From contig NZ_JAEQND010000009.1 of assembly GCF_016722765.1 (NCBI RefSeq), positions 225,850 to 289,849 of the forward strand: 64,000 nt of DNA, read 5' to 3'. The stretch comes from Ramlibacter alkalitolerans. GTDB lineage: Bacteria; Pseudomonadota; Gammaproteobacteria; Burkholderiales; Burkholderiaceae_C. The position numbers and the translations under genes were made by a program. The notes beneath the pieces are model-generated. The model did no database searches, was not told where the DNA came from, and saw only the letters and a list, made by a program, of their open reading frames with translations. Below are positions 1 through 8,827 of the stretch, in pieces (the first letter of the stretch is position 1; every line of letters starts with the position of its first letter).

Positions 1-1330
1 GGCGGCCGAACTGCGCGCCGACCGCGGCCGAGAGCGAGAAGCCCAGGGCGCCGTGCGCGCGGTTGGTGATGAAGTGGCGGCCCGCCTGCGGCGCATCGAA
101 GTAGGCGGAGAAATAGGGGCAGGGCGTGCCGGGGTCGGCGACCACGATGGCCTCGCGCGGCAGCAGCTTGTTGAGTGCATCGACCACGCGCTCGGGCTTG
201 ACCGGGCGGTCCTGCGATTCGGCCAGGCCGGCGAAGAATGCGTGCTTGTCCGCGCGGGCCCGCGCCGTCACGGCGCGGCCGTCCGCCGCGTCGGCCGGAC
301 GGTCCGCGATGCGCCGCTGCACGGCGTCCGCCAGCGCGGCCAGCCCCAGCCGGGCGTCGCCGACCAGCGCCACGTCGGTGCGGTAGTTGGTGCCCAGGGT
401 CATGGCGTCGATGTCCAGGTGCAGGATCGTGCGGTCGCGCCCCGGCATGTTCCAGTGCTCGGTGCTGGTGGACCCGGCGCGCGCGCCGATGAACATCACG
501 AGGTCGGCCTGCGCGACCACCGCGCGCGTGGCCTCCACGCCGCCATTGGTCCCCACCACACCCGCATGCAGCGGATGCGCGCCCGCCAGGCTGCCCTGGC
601 CGCTGACGGTCGTGCACACCGGCGCGTTGAGCAGCGTGGCCAGGCGATCGAGTTCCGCGCTGGCGCCCGAGATCACCACGCCGCCGCCGCAGAGGAACAC
701 CGGCGAACGCGCGGCGACCAGCGCCTGCGCCGCCCGCTCCACGTCGGCCGGATCGGGCGCGAAGCGGTAGGCCGGATAGCGGTCGTGCCCCGGCTGGGCC
801 CACACCTCCTGCGCAGCGATGGCCTGCTTCTGCAGGTCGTACGGCAGGCAGATGTGCGTGGCGCCGGGGCGGCCGGTGGTCATGGCGCGGAACGCATTGC
901 GCACCGCCTGCGGGATCTGGTCGACGCGGTCGATGCGCGTGTTCCACTTGGTCAGCGGCTGGTAGAGGGCAAGCTGGTCGAGTTCGGTCAGCGGGAACTT
1001 GCCGCGCGCGCCCACCGATACATCCGAGGTGATGCCCAGCACCGGGATGGCCGACTCGTTCGCCTCCACGATGCCCGGCAGCAGGTAGGTGGCGCCGCCG
1101 CCGCTCGGGCCCTCGCACACGCCGGGCCGGCCGGTCACGCGCGCGTAACCGTCGGCCATGTAGGCGGCGCTGCGTTCGTCGCGCGTGAGCACGTGGTCCA
1201 TGCCGTGGTCCAGCCGGGCCAGCGCGTCGTAGAAGGGCAGGCTGGTGTCGCCGCACAGGCCGAAGATGTGCTTCACGCCATACAGCTGCAGCATGCGCAC
1301 CAGCGCTTCGGCACCGTTCATGGGGGTCAT
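1..1330 (-). CDS. Thiamine-diphosphate-dependent enzyme, acetolactate-synthase-like (3' end outside window)
   Basis: The reverse strand is open from an ATG at 1330 to the window edge, giving about 443 residues. The N-terminus (MTPMNGAEALVRMLQLYGVK, then a HIFGLCGD segment) and the stretches ERSAAYMADGYARVTGRPGV and GPSGGGATYLLPGIVEANES are typical of the pyrimidine-binding domain of TPP enzymes. The last visible residues (GALGFSLSAAVGAQFGR) sit just before the expected GDG cofactor motif, which lies off the window. The long plus-strand frame over this region is a shadow. Substrate cannot be deduced: acetolactate synthase, glyoxylate carboligase-like and benzoylformate-type decarboxylases share this layout. 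Confidence 0.85.
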   Translation of the reverse strand, partial: MTPMNGAEALVRMLQLYGVKHIFGLCGDTSLPFYDALARLDHGMDHVLTRDERSAAYMADGYARVTGRPGVCEGPSGGGATYLLPGIVEANESAIPVLGITSDVSVGARGKFPLTELDQLALYQPLTKWNTRIDRVDQIPQAVRNAFRAMTTGRPGATHICLPYDLQKQAIAAQEVWAQPGHDRYPAYRFAPDPADVERAAQALVAARSPVFLCGGGVVISGASAELDRLATLLNAPVCTTVSGQGSLAGAHPLHAGVVGTNGGVEATRAVVAQADLVMFIGARAGSTSTEHWNMPGRDRTILHLDIDAMTLGTNYRTDVALVGDARLGLAALADAVQRRIADRPADAADGRAVTARARADKHAFFAGLAESQDRPVKPERVVDALNKLLPREAIVVADPGTPCPYFSAYFDAPQAGRHFITNRAHGALGFSLSAAVGAQFGR

Positions 1331-1489
1331 TCCGCGTCCTTCAAGCTGAGCGGGCGAGTATAGGCAGGGCACTCCAGAAACTGCACCGGGGCCGCCCGGG
1401 AGCCACACCTTCGTATGCACCTGGCAGGGTTTGTAGGCGAATGCCTCGTGATGGCCGGAACTTTCTCCGACAGATGCACCCTAGGAGGG

Positions 1490-2515
1490 ATGACCGCTGC
1501 GCAACGCACCCTTTCCACCCGCTGGTGGGTGGCCCTCCTGGCCCTCTTCGTCTTCCTCGCCCCGCTCGAAAGCTTTGCGGCGAAGCCGCGTGCGAAAAAG
1601 GTGGTAGCCACGAAGACCCACCACGCATCGAAGGCGAAGCACGTCACGAAAGCCAGGAAAGTGGCCCAGGCGAAGCGCGCCAAGTCCGTGAAGGCCGGGG
1701 CCAGGAAGAAGGTGGCCGCGGCGCCGCGCCGCGTGGTCCGCATCGAGATGCTGCCGGTCGATCCGGACAAGCTGCCCCTGAAGGCGCGCGTGGCCTACGT
1801 GATCGACACCGAGAGCGATGAGGTGCTGCTGGGCAAAAACGACGACGACGTGCGGCCGATCGCCTCCCTCACCAAGCTGATGACCGGCCTGATCGTCTCG
1901 GAGGCGCGGCTGCCGATGGACGACAAGATCACCATCACCAGCGACGACGTCGACCGCGTCAAGCACAGCAGCTCGCGGCTGCAGGTGGGCACCGTGCTCA
2001 CGCGCAGCGAGGCGCTGCACCTGGCGCTGATGTCCAGCGAGAACCGCGCCGCCCATGCGCTGGGGCGCAGCTACCCGGGCGGCCTGTCCGCCTTCGTCAG
2101 CGCGATGAACAACAAGGCGCGCCAGCTCGGCATGCTGCAGACCCGCTACGTCGATCCGACCGGGCTGTCGAGCGGCAACCAGTCCAGCGCCCGCGACCTC
2201 GCCGTGCTGGCCGAAGCGGCCTACACGCACCCGCTGATGCGCAAGTACTCCACCTCGCGCGGCTACGAGATCGAGGCCGCCGACGGCCGCGAACTCACCT
2301 ACGTGAACACCAACCGCCTGGTGCGCGAAGGCGCGTGGAAGATCGGCCTGCAGAAGACGGGCTACATCTCCGAGGCCGGCCAGTGCCTGCTGGTGCAGAC
2401 GCAGGTCAAGGGCCGCAACCTGATCATGGTGTTCCTCGACTCGGCCAGCAAGATCACGCGCATCCGCGATGCCGAGATCGTGAAGCGCTGGCTGCACCAG
2501 CACGGGGAAGTCTGA
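1490..2515 (+). CDS. pbpG: D-alanyl-D-alanine endopeptidase (penicillin-binding protein 7 type)
   Basis: A serine peptidase of the S11 (DacA/PBP7) family that trims peptidoglycan cross-links in the periplasm. From the chosen start the protein has 341 residues: a signal peptide (RWWVALLALFVFLAP), a Lys/Ala-rich basic linker to about residue 80, then the catalytic domain. The three penicillin-binding motifs are visible: SLTK (Ser126, Lys129), SEN (Ser183) and KTG (Lys289). Start choice is uncertain. The ATG at 1490 has AGGAGG only one base upstream, so the in-frame ATG at 1451 (13 residues longer) or 1415 may be used. Ordinary single gene, convergent with the methyltransferase at 2561. Confidence 0.88.
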   Translation: MTAAQRTLSTRWWVALLALFVFLAPLESFAAKPRAKKVVATKTHHASKAKHVTKARKVAQAKRAKSVKAGARKKVAAAPRRVVRIEMLPVDPDKLPLKARVAYVIDTESDEVLLGKNDDDVRPIASLTKLMTGLIVSEARLPMDDKITITSDDVDRVKHSSSRLQVGTVLTRSEALHLALMSSENRAAHALGRSYPGGLSAFVSAMNNKARQLGMLQTRYVDPTGLSSGNQSSARDLAVLAEAAYTHPLMRKYSTSRGYEIEAADGRELTYVNTNRLVREGAWKIGLQKTGYISEAGQCLLVQTQVKGRNLIMVFLDSASKITRIRDAEIVKRWLHQHGEV

Positions 2516-2523
2516 TCCGATCT

Positions 2524-2555
2524 GCTCCCTCCCCCTCTGGGAGAGGGAGGAAGAC
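2524..2555. repeat. Repeat C copy 1 (CTCCC/GGGAG hairpin)
   Basis: GCTCCCTCCCCCTCTGGGAG followed by AGGGAGG forms a hairpin between the convergent stops at 2515 and 2561. The same type of sequence is found inside ileS near 61175-61213. It may serve as a bidirectional terminator, but no T-tract follows. Confidence 0.55.
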
Positions 2556-2560
2556 CGGGG

Positions 2561-3373
2561 TCAGGCGGTCGCCTGCTCGCGCTCGGTGTGCACCGGGCTG
2601 GCCTGCGACTGGCCCGTCACCGCACTCAGCTGCGTGTCCCACTTCCACGCCGCCGTCTCCGGGTTCGGCACGCAGACGTAGATCTCCTCGGCCGGCCGGC
2701 CCGTGACGCGCAGGCCGCTGGAGCGCAGCATGGCTTCGATGCCGGCGTGGTTTGGCACCCACCAGTTGGTAGGGTCGCCGGAGAACTTGTGCTCGATGAA
2801 GGCCATCTTGGGCCAGCCGGCGGCCAGCAGCGGTTCGCGCTCGGTGATCGGGTGGTCCGAGGTGTCGGGGTAGACCTCCTCGCCGGGTAGCGAGAGGGTC
2901 TGGAACACCATCATGCGGCGCGTGCGCTGCGACAGGATGTCCAGCGCCAGCAGCGGATAGCGCAGGTGGTAGAACACACCCATGAACCAGACCAGGTCGA
3001 ACTGCTCGTTCGAGCGCGCGAGCTCGTAGACCTGCTGCTCGCGGAACTCCACCTGGTCCTGCAGCCCGAACTGGCGCGCGGCCCAGCGGGCCTGCGCGAG
3101 GTACAGGGGCTCCATGTCGATCGCCACCACCGCGGCGCCGCGCCGGGCCAGCTCGAAGCTGTAGAAGCCCGCGTTGCAACCGACATCCAGCACACGCCAA
3201 CCTTTCAGGTCCTGGGGAATGCTGCCCTGGATCTGCTGCCACTTGAAGCTGGGGAAGTCGCCGCCCAGGAAATGGTCCGGCACGGTCTGCAGCCCGCCGG
3301 GCAGGTGCAGGTTGTGGAACCAGGGGCCGAGCGCCTCGACCTGGCGCTGCAGTTCGCTCGTTTCTTCTGCCAT
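2561..3373 (-). CDS. SAM-dependent methyltransferase of the glycan cluster
   Basis: A 270-residue class I methyltransferase with the SAM-binding motif I WRVLDVGCNAGFYSFELARR (about residues 58-77) and the acidic motif VVAIDMEP after it. Later segments (WFMGVFYHLRYPLLALD, DHPITEREPLL, WWVPNHAGIEAML) resemble the methyltransferase family I recall from Ramlibacter as the Rta_06860 type, which occurs with glycosyltransferase genes; this is from memory. It is the last gene of a nine-gene run of glycan genes, 17 bases after the CgeB-like gene, so a sugar or lipid-linked glycan is a likely acceptor. The start ATG at 3373 has GGGAGG upstream. Acceptor unknown. Confidence 0.85.
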   Translation of the reverse strand: MAEETSELQRQVEALGPWFHNLHLPGGLQTVPDHFLGGDFPSFKWQQIQGSIPQDLKGWRVLDVGCNAGFYSFELARRGAAVVAIDMEPLYLAQARWAARQFGLQDQVEFREQQVYELARSNEQFDLVWFMGVFYHLRYPLLALDILSQRTRRMMVFQTLSLPGEEVYPDTSDHPITEREPLLAAGWPKMAFIEHKFSGDPTNWWVPNHAGIEAMLRSSGLRVTGRPAEEIYVCVPNPETAAWKWDTQLSAVTGQSQASPVHTEREQATA

Positions 3374-3390
3374 GGAGACCTCCCTCGTGC

Positions 3391-4464
3391 CTACGCCGCC
3401 ACGCCGCTCAGGAGCGCCGCCGCATGGGCCTCCAGTTCCTCGGCGCGGTGGGCCGCCGTGTGCTGCGCCAGGATGCGCTTGCGCGCGCGTTCCGCCATGC
3501 GCAGCCGCTCCTGCTCGCCGAAGCGCTGCAGGATGTCGAGCACGTCGATCGTGCGGTCCACCAGCAGGATCTCCTGGTGCGGCACCAGCAGCGACTCGAT
3601 GCCCGGCCAGCGGTCGCTGAGGATCGGCGTGCCGCAGGCCGCGGCCTCGAACAGGCGCACGCTGGGCGACCAGCCGGCGCGGATCATGTCGGCGCGCGTC
3701 ACGTTGAGCGTGAAGCGCTGGCGGTTGTAGAAGCGCCGGTGTTCCGCCGGTGGCAGGTGCGGCGCGTGCTGCACGTTGGCGGGCCACAGTTCGGTCTCGG
3801 GGTACTGCGGGCCCGCGACGATGAAGCGGCCCTGTGGGCGCGCGCGCGCCGGCGCTAGCAGGAAGGCCTGCACGCTCGGCTGCCGGTCGTCGCTGTACGT
3901 GCCCATGTAGCCGAGGTCCCATTCAGGCTCCTGTGGCTCGGGGAAGTACAGCTCCGGATCGAAGGAGCAATAGAGCACGCGGGCGCAGGGCGAGCCGAAC
4001 TCGCGCTCCAGGCGCTCGAGCGTCGGGCCCCCGGTGAAGGACAGGTACAGGTCGTAGTGCGCGATCTGGCGCGGGTGCAGGTACTCGAAGTCGCCCCGGT
4101 CCAGCTTGGCGAGCGTCACCGGCGTGTCGATGTCGTAGAAGGCGGTGACGCCGCGCGCTTCCTGCTGCACCCAGTCGCCGACGCGCACGCCGTCGGGAAC
4201 GTAGGAGCCGACGATCACCAGGTCGGCGTCGCGCACCGCCTCCACATGCTGCCCCTGCAGTTCCTCGAGGCTGCCGTACAGGACGGTCGTGCCCCACGGC
4301 GGTTCGGGCAGGTCGCGGTGCGACGCGTACCAGGGCACGTCGCGTTCCAGGAACAGGAGCTCGTGGCCGCGCCGCGCCAGTTCGCGCACCAGGCCGCGGT
4401 AAGTGGTCGCGTGGCCGTTGCCCCACGAGGACGTGATCGACAGGCCGAGGATGACGATCTTCAT
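3391..4464 (-). CDS. CgeB-like glycosyltransferase, copy 1
   Basis: A 357-residue GT-B type glycosyltransferase of the CgeB/spore-maturation kind. The N-terminal domain starts MKIVILGLSITSSWGNGHAT, then YRGLVRELARRGHELLFLER. The C-terminal half has the usual conserved blocks WDLGYMGTYSDDRQP, FTLNVTRADMIRAGWSPSVR and LFEAAACGTPILSDRWPGIE, ending in a donor-binding-like acidic region. The start overlaps the stop of the upstream gene by four bases (ATGA), indicating translational coupling. It is one of three tandem paralogues. Family members transfer sugars onto glycans or surface structures; donor and acceptor cannot be read from sequence. Confidence 0.85.
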   Translation of the reverse strand: MKIVILGLSITSSWGNGHATTYRGLVRELARRGHELLFLERDVPWYASHRDLPEPPWGTTVLYGSLEELQGQHVEAVRDADLVIVGSYVPDGVRVGDWVQQEARGVTAFYDIDTPVTLAKLDRGDFEYLHPRQIAHYDLYLSFTGGPTLERLEREFGSPCARVLYCSFDPELYFPEPQEPEWDLGYMGTYSDDRQPSVQAFLLAPARARPQGRFIVAGPQYPETELWPANVQHAPHLPPAEHRRFYNRQRFTLNVTRADMIRAGWSPSVRLFEAAACGTPILSDRWPGIESLLVPHQEILLVDRTIDVLDILQRFGEQERLRMAERARKRILAQHTAAHRAEELEAHAAALLSGVAA

Positions 4465-5555
4465 GCGGCCTCCGCGACCGCCGCGGTGCGGCAGCCTTGC
4501 AGCACGGCGTCGAACTGCGCTGCGCGATGCGCATAGGTGTGCTCGGCCAGCACGTGCCGGTACGCGGCCTGGCCGATCGCGCGCGCGCGTTGTGCATCCA
4601 GCGACGCCACGTGCTGCGCCACCTCGTCGCCGCTGCGCGCCACGAGCACTTCGCGCCCGGGCTCGAAGAAGGTTTCCAGCCCCTCCCAGGCGTCGGTGAT
4701 CAGGCAGGCGGCGGCACCGGCCGCCTCGAACACGCGCGTGGCCGGCGAGAACCCGTAGCGGGCCATGCTTTCGCGGCTGACGTTCAGCACCGCCCGCGGC
4801 GTGCAGTTGAAGGCGTTGTGGTCGGCGGTGTAGACGTGGCCCAGGTAGCGCACGTTGGCCGGCAGCCCCTTGTCGCCCCACCCGCTGCCCCCGAGCAGCA
4901 TGCGCTTTTCCGGCAGTTCCGCGGCGGCGCGCAGGAAGAACTCCTCGACCCGCGCTTCGCGATCCGGCAGGCGGTTGCCGAGGAAGGCGAGGTCGCACTC
5001 GAAGCGCGGCTCGGGCGGCACCGGATGGTGCGTGCTCGGGTCGAGCGCGTTGTAGATCGGCACGCAGTCGCGCGCCCCCAGCGCCAGGTAGGCCTGGCGC
5101 ACCGGCTCGCCGCCGCCATAGGTGAGGACGAGGTCGTAGCGCGGGATCAGCGGCAGGAAGGGATCGGCCGCGTCGCCATGCACGCGGTCCAGCGTGGCCG
5201 GCGCATCGACGTCCCAGAACGCGACCAGGGTGCGGGGCGATTGCAGGTCCAGCACCGCGCGTTCGAGCAGTGCGTCGTGCACGCCGACACCGCTGGCCTT
5301 GACCACGAGGTCCGCACCGCGCGCCTGTTCCACCGTCGTCAGCACCTCGGCCTCGGTCTGCGCCGGGTAGACGACCACCTTCGCCCAGGGCGGATCTGCC
5401 ATGTCGCGGTGCTTCTGCCGGTCGTAGGCATCCGGCTCGAAGAAGGTCACCTCGTGTCCGCGCTCGTGCAGCGCGCGCACGATGCCGCGGTAGTAGGTGG
5501 CCGCGCCGTTCCAGTAGGCCGACACCAGGCTGGAGGCGAAGAACGCGATCTTCAT
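4461..5555 (-). CDS. CgeB-like glycosyltransferase, copy 2
   Basis: A 364-residue paralogue of its two neighbours. The opening MKIAFFASSLVSAYWNGAAT and YYRGIVRALHERGHEVTFFE align directly with copy 1 (YRGLVRELARRGHELLFLER). C-terminal blocks are CDLAFLGNRLPDREARV, RAVLNVSRESMARYGFSPAT and RVFEAAGAAACLITDAWEGL. It overlaps both flanking genes by four bases, so it is coupled within the operon. No signal peptide or membrane segment, so it acts on the cytoplasmic side. Divergence between copies suggests three different linkages rather than redundancy. Confidence 0.85.
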   Translation of the reverse strand: MKIAFFASSLVSAYWNGAATYYRGIVRALHERGHEVTFFEPDAYDRQKHRDMADPPWAKVVVYPAQTEAEVLTTVEQARGADLVVKASGVGVHDALLERAVLDLQSPRTLVAFWDVDAPATLDRVHGDAADPFLPLIPRYDLVLTYGGGEPVRQAYLALGARDCVPIYNALDPSTHHPVPPEPRFECDLAFLGNRLPDREARVEEFFLRAAAELPEKRMLLGGSGWGDKGLPANVRYLGHVYTADHNAFNCTPRAVLNVSRESMARYGFSPATRVFEAAGAAACLITDAWEGLETFFEPGREVLVARSGDEVAQHVASLDAQRARAIGQAAYRHVLAEHTYAHRAAQFDAVLQGCRTAAVAEAA

Positions 5556-6712
5556 CGTTGGGGCTCTCCCTGTGGCTTCGTTGTGTTCAGCGCGCCTGCG
5601 GGCGGCGCGGCCTGCGACTGCGCGGGCGCGATCTCCGCATAGATGTCCAGCAGTTCGTCGACGCGGTGGGCGCAGGTGTGGCGCGCGAGGATGGTGCGCC
5701 GGCCGTGTTCGGCCAAGGCCTGCGCCAGCCGCGGCTGGTGCAGCACGTCGTGCAGGTGGCCTCGCATCTCGTTGCCGTTGCGCGCCACCAGGTAGTCCTC
5801 GCCCGGCTCGAACAGGCCCTCGCAGTCGTCCCAGGGCGCACAGACGAGCGGGATGCCGCAGGCCAGCGCCTCGAAGACGCGAATGGTGGGGATGCCCGGC
5901 AGGGCCTGCACGTAGGGGCGGCGTGGCACGTGCACGGTGACGCCGTAGCGCGCGAACACCCGCGGTGCCTCGTAGTTCGGCAGCCAGCCGCCATAGGCGA
6001 TGCCGGCGTCTCCCAGCGCCTGCAAGGCATGCTCCGGATAGCGCACCCCGTGGATGCGCGCCTTCAGGCCCAGGCTGCGCACGGGCCCCAGCAGGAACTC
6101 GTGCAGTTCGGCCGTGCGTTCCTCGTCGCCCCAGTTGCCGATCCAGACCAGGTCGCCTTCGCGCGGCTCGCCGGGCAGCGGCCGGAACACGCGAGGGTCG
6201 GCGGCTTCGTGCCAGGTCCAGGCCCGCTCGGCCCAGCCCTTGGCGCGGTAGAGGTCGCGGATCGCGCTGCCGAAGGCCAGCACGCCGTCGTAGTGGCGCA
6301 GGTCGTAGGCGGCCATGCTCTCGGGCGCGGTCACGGCGCGGTGGTGCGTGTCGTGGAACAGCAGGCGGTAGTGGGGATTGGCCTTGCGGTGCTCGCCGAT
6401 GCGCTGCACCAGCGCGTGCTCGTTCCACTCGTGCACGAGAACCAGGTCGGCGTCGGCCAGGGCGAGATCGAGATCGAGGGTCCCGGGCGGGTAGCGGTTG
6501 CTGTGGAGTTGCGGATAGGCGCGGGCGAAACCCTTCAGCGGGGTCGCGCCGTGTTCGGCCACGAGCTGGGTCACGCTCCACGCATCGGCCGGCTCGTAGA
6601 CCTCGACGAAGTGCCCGCGCGCGATCAGGTCGGCGCAGACGCCGCGCAGGAAGTGCGCGTTGCCGTGGTTCCAGTCGGACTGCAGCGAGTGGCAGAAGAC
6701 GATCACGCGCAT
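5552..6712 (-). CDS. CgeB-like glycosyltransferase, copy 3
   Basis: A 386-residue member of the same family, opening MRVIVFCHSLQSDWNHGNAH followed by FLRGVCADLIARGHFVEVYE. It has the characteristic C-terminal blocks GDLVWIGNWGDEERTAEL, GVTVHVPRRPYVQALPGIPT and RVFEALACGIPLVCAPWDDC. It overlaps the GT4 gene upstream by ten bases and copy 2 downstream by four bases. The first half contains His-rich stretches (LLFHDTHHRAV) that may be part of the acceptor site. Role: a glycosyl transfer step of the cluster; specificity unknown. Confidence 0.85.
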   Translation of the reverse strand: MRVIVFCHSLQSDWNHGNAHFLRGVCADLIARGHFVEVYEPADAWSVTQLVAEHGATPLKGFARAYPQLHSNRYPPGTLDLDLALADADLVLVHEWNEHALVQRIGEHRKANPHYRLLFHDTHHRAVTAPESMAAYDLRHYDGVLAFGSAIRDLYRAKGWAERAWTWHEAADPRVFRPLPGEPREGDLVWIGNWGDEERTAELHEFLLGPVRSLGLKARIHGVRYPEHALQALGDAGIAYGGWLPNYEAPRVFARYGVTVHVPRRPYVQALPGIPTIRVFEALACGIPLVCAPWDDCEGLFEPGEDYLVARNGNEMRGHLHDVLHQPRLAQALAEHGRRTILARHTCAHRVDELLDIYAEIAPAQSQAAPPAGALNTTKPQGEPQR

Positions 6713-7827
6713 GCCGCTTCCTCCGTGGCGCTCGCGGCGAAGCGCGGGACCAGCCGCGCATACGCTTGCAGGTAGGCCGCGCACTGGCGCGCCGGCGTGA
6801 AGCGGCCGGCGCGCGTGTGGGCGGCGGCGGCGAGCCGGGCGCGCTCGGAAGGCTGCTGGATCAGGCGCAGCAGCGCGGCCTGCAGGCCGGCGTGGTCGTC
6901 CGGGCGCACGTAGACGGCGGCGTCGCCCCAGGTCTCGCGCAGGCTGGGGATGTCTCCCAGCACCAGCGCGCAGCCGCTGAGCGCCGCTTCCAGCACGGAC
7001 AGGCCGAAAGGTTCGTAGCGCGCCGGCAGCGCATAGATGGCCGCCTGCGCCAGCACGTGCGCGAGTTGCGCCCGCGGCAGTTCGCCCAGGCATTGCACGT
7101 GCTGCGCCACCGTCGCGCCGCCCTCCGGATGCTGCCAGGCCCCGGCCACCTTCACCGGCCAGGGGAGCTGCGGCGCCACCTGGTCCAGTGCCGCCAGGTT
7201 CTTGGCAGCGTCCCAGAAACGGCCTGCCGCGAGCACGAAGGGCTGCTTGCTGGCCGGTGTGAAGCGCTCGGCGTCCGCCGCGTTCGGCAGGACCAGGCCC
7301 CTGGCACCGTCGAAGCCGTAGTTCTCGGCCAGCGTGGCCAGCATGGCCCGCGTGGGCGCCGCGACCAGCGCCGCGCCGGCCAGGCCCTGCGTGACGCGCG
7401 TGCGGTAGGGGTTCCACTCCGGGGGGGCGGCGCTGCCATGCACCGCGCGCCACCAGGACAGCACGCAGGAATGCGCGACGACCAGCGTGGGTGCGCGGAA
7501 CGGCAGGGCGCCGAAATCGAACTGGTTCAGGTGCACCAGGTCGGCATCGAACTCGCGCTCGAGCCGCAGCAACCAGGCACCGGCGGCGTCGACGTCCTGC
7601 CAGCAGTCCTGCATCCATTCGAGCTTGTAGGCCGAGGGGAACAGCTTCACGCGCGAGAAGTCGCACAGCGCCTGGCGCTGGTGTGCCGTCGGCGGCGCGC
7701 CCATCGAGGCCACCGCGACCTCGATGCCGCGCGCGTCCAGGGCGCGCGCCAGTTCGACGGCATAGGTCCAGACACCGCCGACGGTGTCTGCCGTCATCAG
7801 GACCCGCAGCGGACGCTCAGCGGCCAT
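6703..7827 (-). CDS. Glycosyltransferase family 4 protein
   Basis: A 374-residue GT-B retaining glycosyltransferase. The N-terminal domain begins with MTADTVGGVWTYAVELARAL, the glycine-rich loop used for acceptor or phosphate binding. The C-terminal domain has AAGRFWDAAKN and the GT4 nucleotide-sugar signature YEPFGLSVLEAALSGCALVL (EX7E motif). The N-terminal architecture is of the kind found in enzymes using inositol phosphate or sugar acceptors, and an inositol-phosphate synthase lies in the divergent operon. A role in adding the first sugar to an inositol unit is therefore possible, but this is inference. It overlaps the oxidoreductase upstream by 11 bases. Confidence 0.85.
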   Translation of the reverse strand: MAAERPLRVLMTADTVGGVWTYAVELARALDARGIEVAVASMGAPPTAHQRQALCDFSRVKLFPSAYKLEWMQDCWQDVDAAGAWLLRLEREFDADLVHLNQFDFGALPFRAPTLVVAHSCVLSWWRAVHGSAAPPEWNPYRTRVTQGLAGAALVAAPTRAMLATLAENYGFDGARGLVLPNAADAERFTPASKQPFVLAAGRFWDAAKNLAALDQVAPQLPWPVKVAGAWQHPEGGATVAQHVQCLGELPRAQLAHVLAQAAIYALPARYEPFGLSVLEAALSGCALVLGDIPSLRETWGDAAVYVRPDDHAGLQAALLRLIQQPSERARLAAAAHTRAGRFTPARQCAAYLQAYARLVPRFAASATEEAACA

Positions 7828-8827
7828 AGATGCGGTCCAGCACCGATGCCACCTGCACGATGCTTTCGATGGCGTTCTGGTAGCGCGCGCCGCCCGCCAG
7901 CCGCCGCGCCCAGTCGACGATGGCGCGGCCGCCCCAGGCGTCCGGTGGATCGGCCAGCGGGATGCGCCGCGTGCCTTCGAAGCGCGCCGCCGCGAAGTCG
8001 AAGAAGGAGCCGTCGACGTTGGTCATCGCGGCGCCGCCCTTGCTGCCGTGGAAGTGCGCCTCGATCACTGCGTCGCGCCCGGTCGAGATGTTCCAGGAGC
8101 AGGCGATGCGCACGACCGCCCCGCTGGCGAGCGCGAGTTCCGCCACGGCGTAGTCCTCGCAGGTCTCGCTGCCCGGAGCGAGCAGCTGGCCATTCGCGTA
8201 GAGCCGGCTGGTCACCCGCTCCACCTCGGGGAAACCGAGCGTCCACAGGGCGAGGTCGACGAGATGGATGCCGAGATCGATCGCGCAGCCGCCGCCTGCC
8301 AGCGCCGGCGTACGGGCCCAGCCCTTGTTCGGCCCGTAGGCGTTGTGGAACACCAGGTCCGCCGCGTACACGGGGCCCAGCTCGCCTTCGACGACGGCAT
8401 TGCGGATGCGCCGCATGGCCTCGGTGTGGCGATAGGACAGGTCGACGCCCAGCAGCCGGTCGGCCTTGCGGGCCGCCTCGACGATCGCGGCATTCTCGGC
8501 CTGCGTGCGCGCCAGCGGCTTCTGGCAGAACACGGCCAGCCCGCGCTCCAGCACCTGCAGGGCCTGCTGGGCGTGCAGCGCGCTCGGCGTGGCGATCACC
8601 ACCCCATCGAGTTCGTGCTGCAGCAGTTCGTCCAGCGTGGTGGCGATCGCCGCATCGGCCACGAGCTCGCGGGCGCGCGCGCGGACGGCCTCGGACGGAT
8701 CCGCCACGGCGACCACGCGGCAGGCCTGCTCCTCGAGCAGCGCCTGCATGCGGTGCTGCCCGATCCAGCCGAGACCGAGGAAGGCGAGGCGGGGAAGGGA
8801 ATCGTTGTTCTTCCGGGTGTTGCTCAT
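7817..8827 (-). CDS. Gfo/Idh/MocA-family NAD(P)-dependent oxidoreductase
   Basis: A 336-residue protein with the Rossmann motif LAFLGLGWIGQHRM near residue 14 and the family's EKP-region as FCQKPLARTQAE, where Gln replaces the usual Glu. The C-terminal alpha/beta domain contains the conserved GGGCAIDLGIHLVDLALWTL, with the family's Asp and His catalytic positions. Relatives oxidise sugars, inositols or sugar nucleotides. Given the inositol-phosphate synthase nearby, an inositol or nucleotide-sugar substrate is plausible. It overlaps the dehydrogenase upstream by four bases and the GT4 gene downstream by 11 bases. Confidence 0.85.
   Translation of the reverse strand: MSNTRKNNDSLPRLAFLGLGWIGQHRMQALLEEQACRVVAVADPSEAVRARARELVADAAIATTLDELLQHELDGVVIATPSALHAQQALQVLERGLAVFCQKPLARTQAENAAIVEAARKADRLLGVDLSYRHTEAMRRIRNAVVEGELGPVYAADLVFHNAYGPNKGWARTPALAGGGCAIDLGIHLVDLALWTLGFPEVERVTSRLYANGQLLAPGSETCEDYAVAELALASGAVVRIACSWNISTGRDAVIEAHFHGSKGGAAMTNVDGSFFDFAAARFEGTRRIPLADPPDAWGGRAIVDWARRLAGGARYQNAIESIVQVASVLDRIYGR

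Noticed and set aside
53..1363. 436-codon plus-strand frame over the thiamine-diphosphate enzyme
   Set aside because: The reverse strand encodes a clear TPP-enzyme N-terminus; the plus translation is His/Arg/Gly-rich without any family feature.
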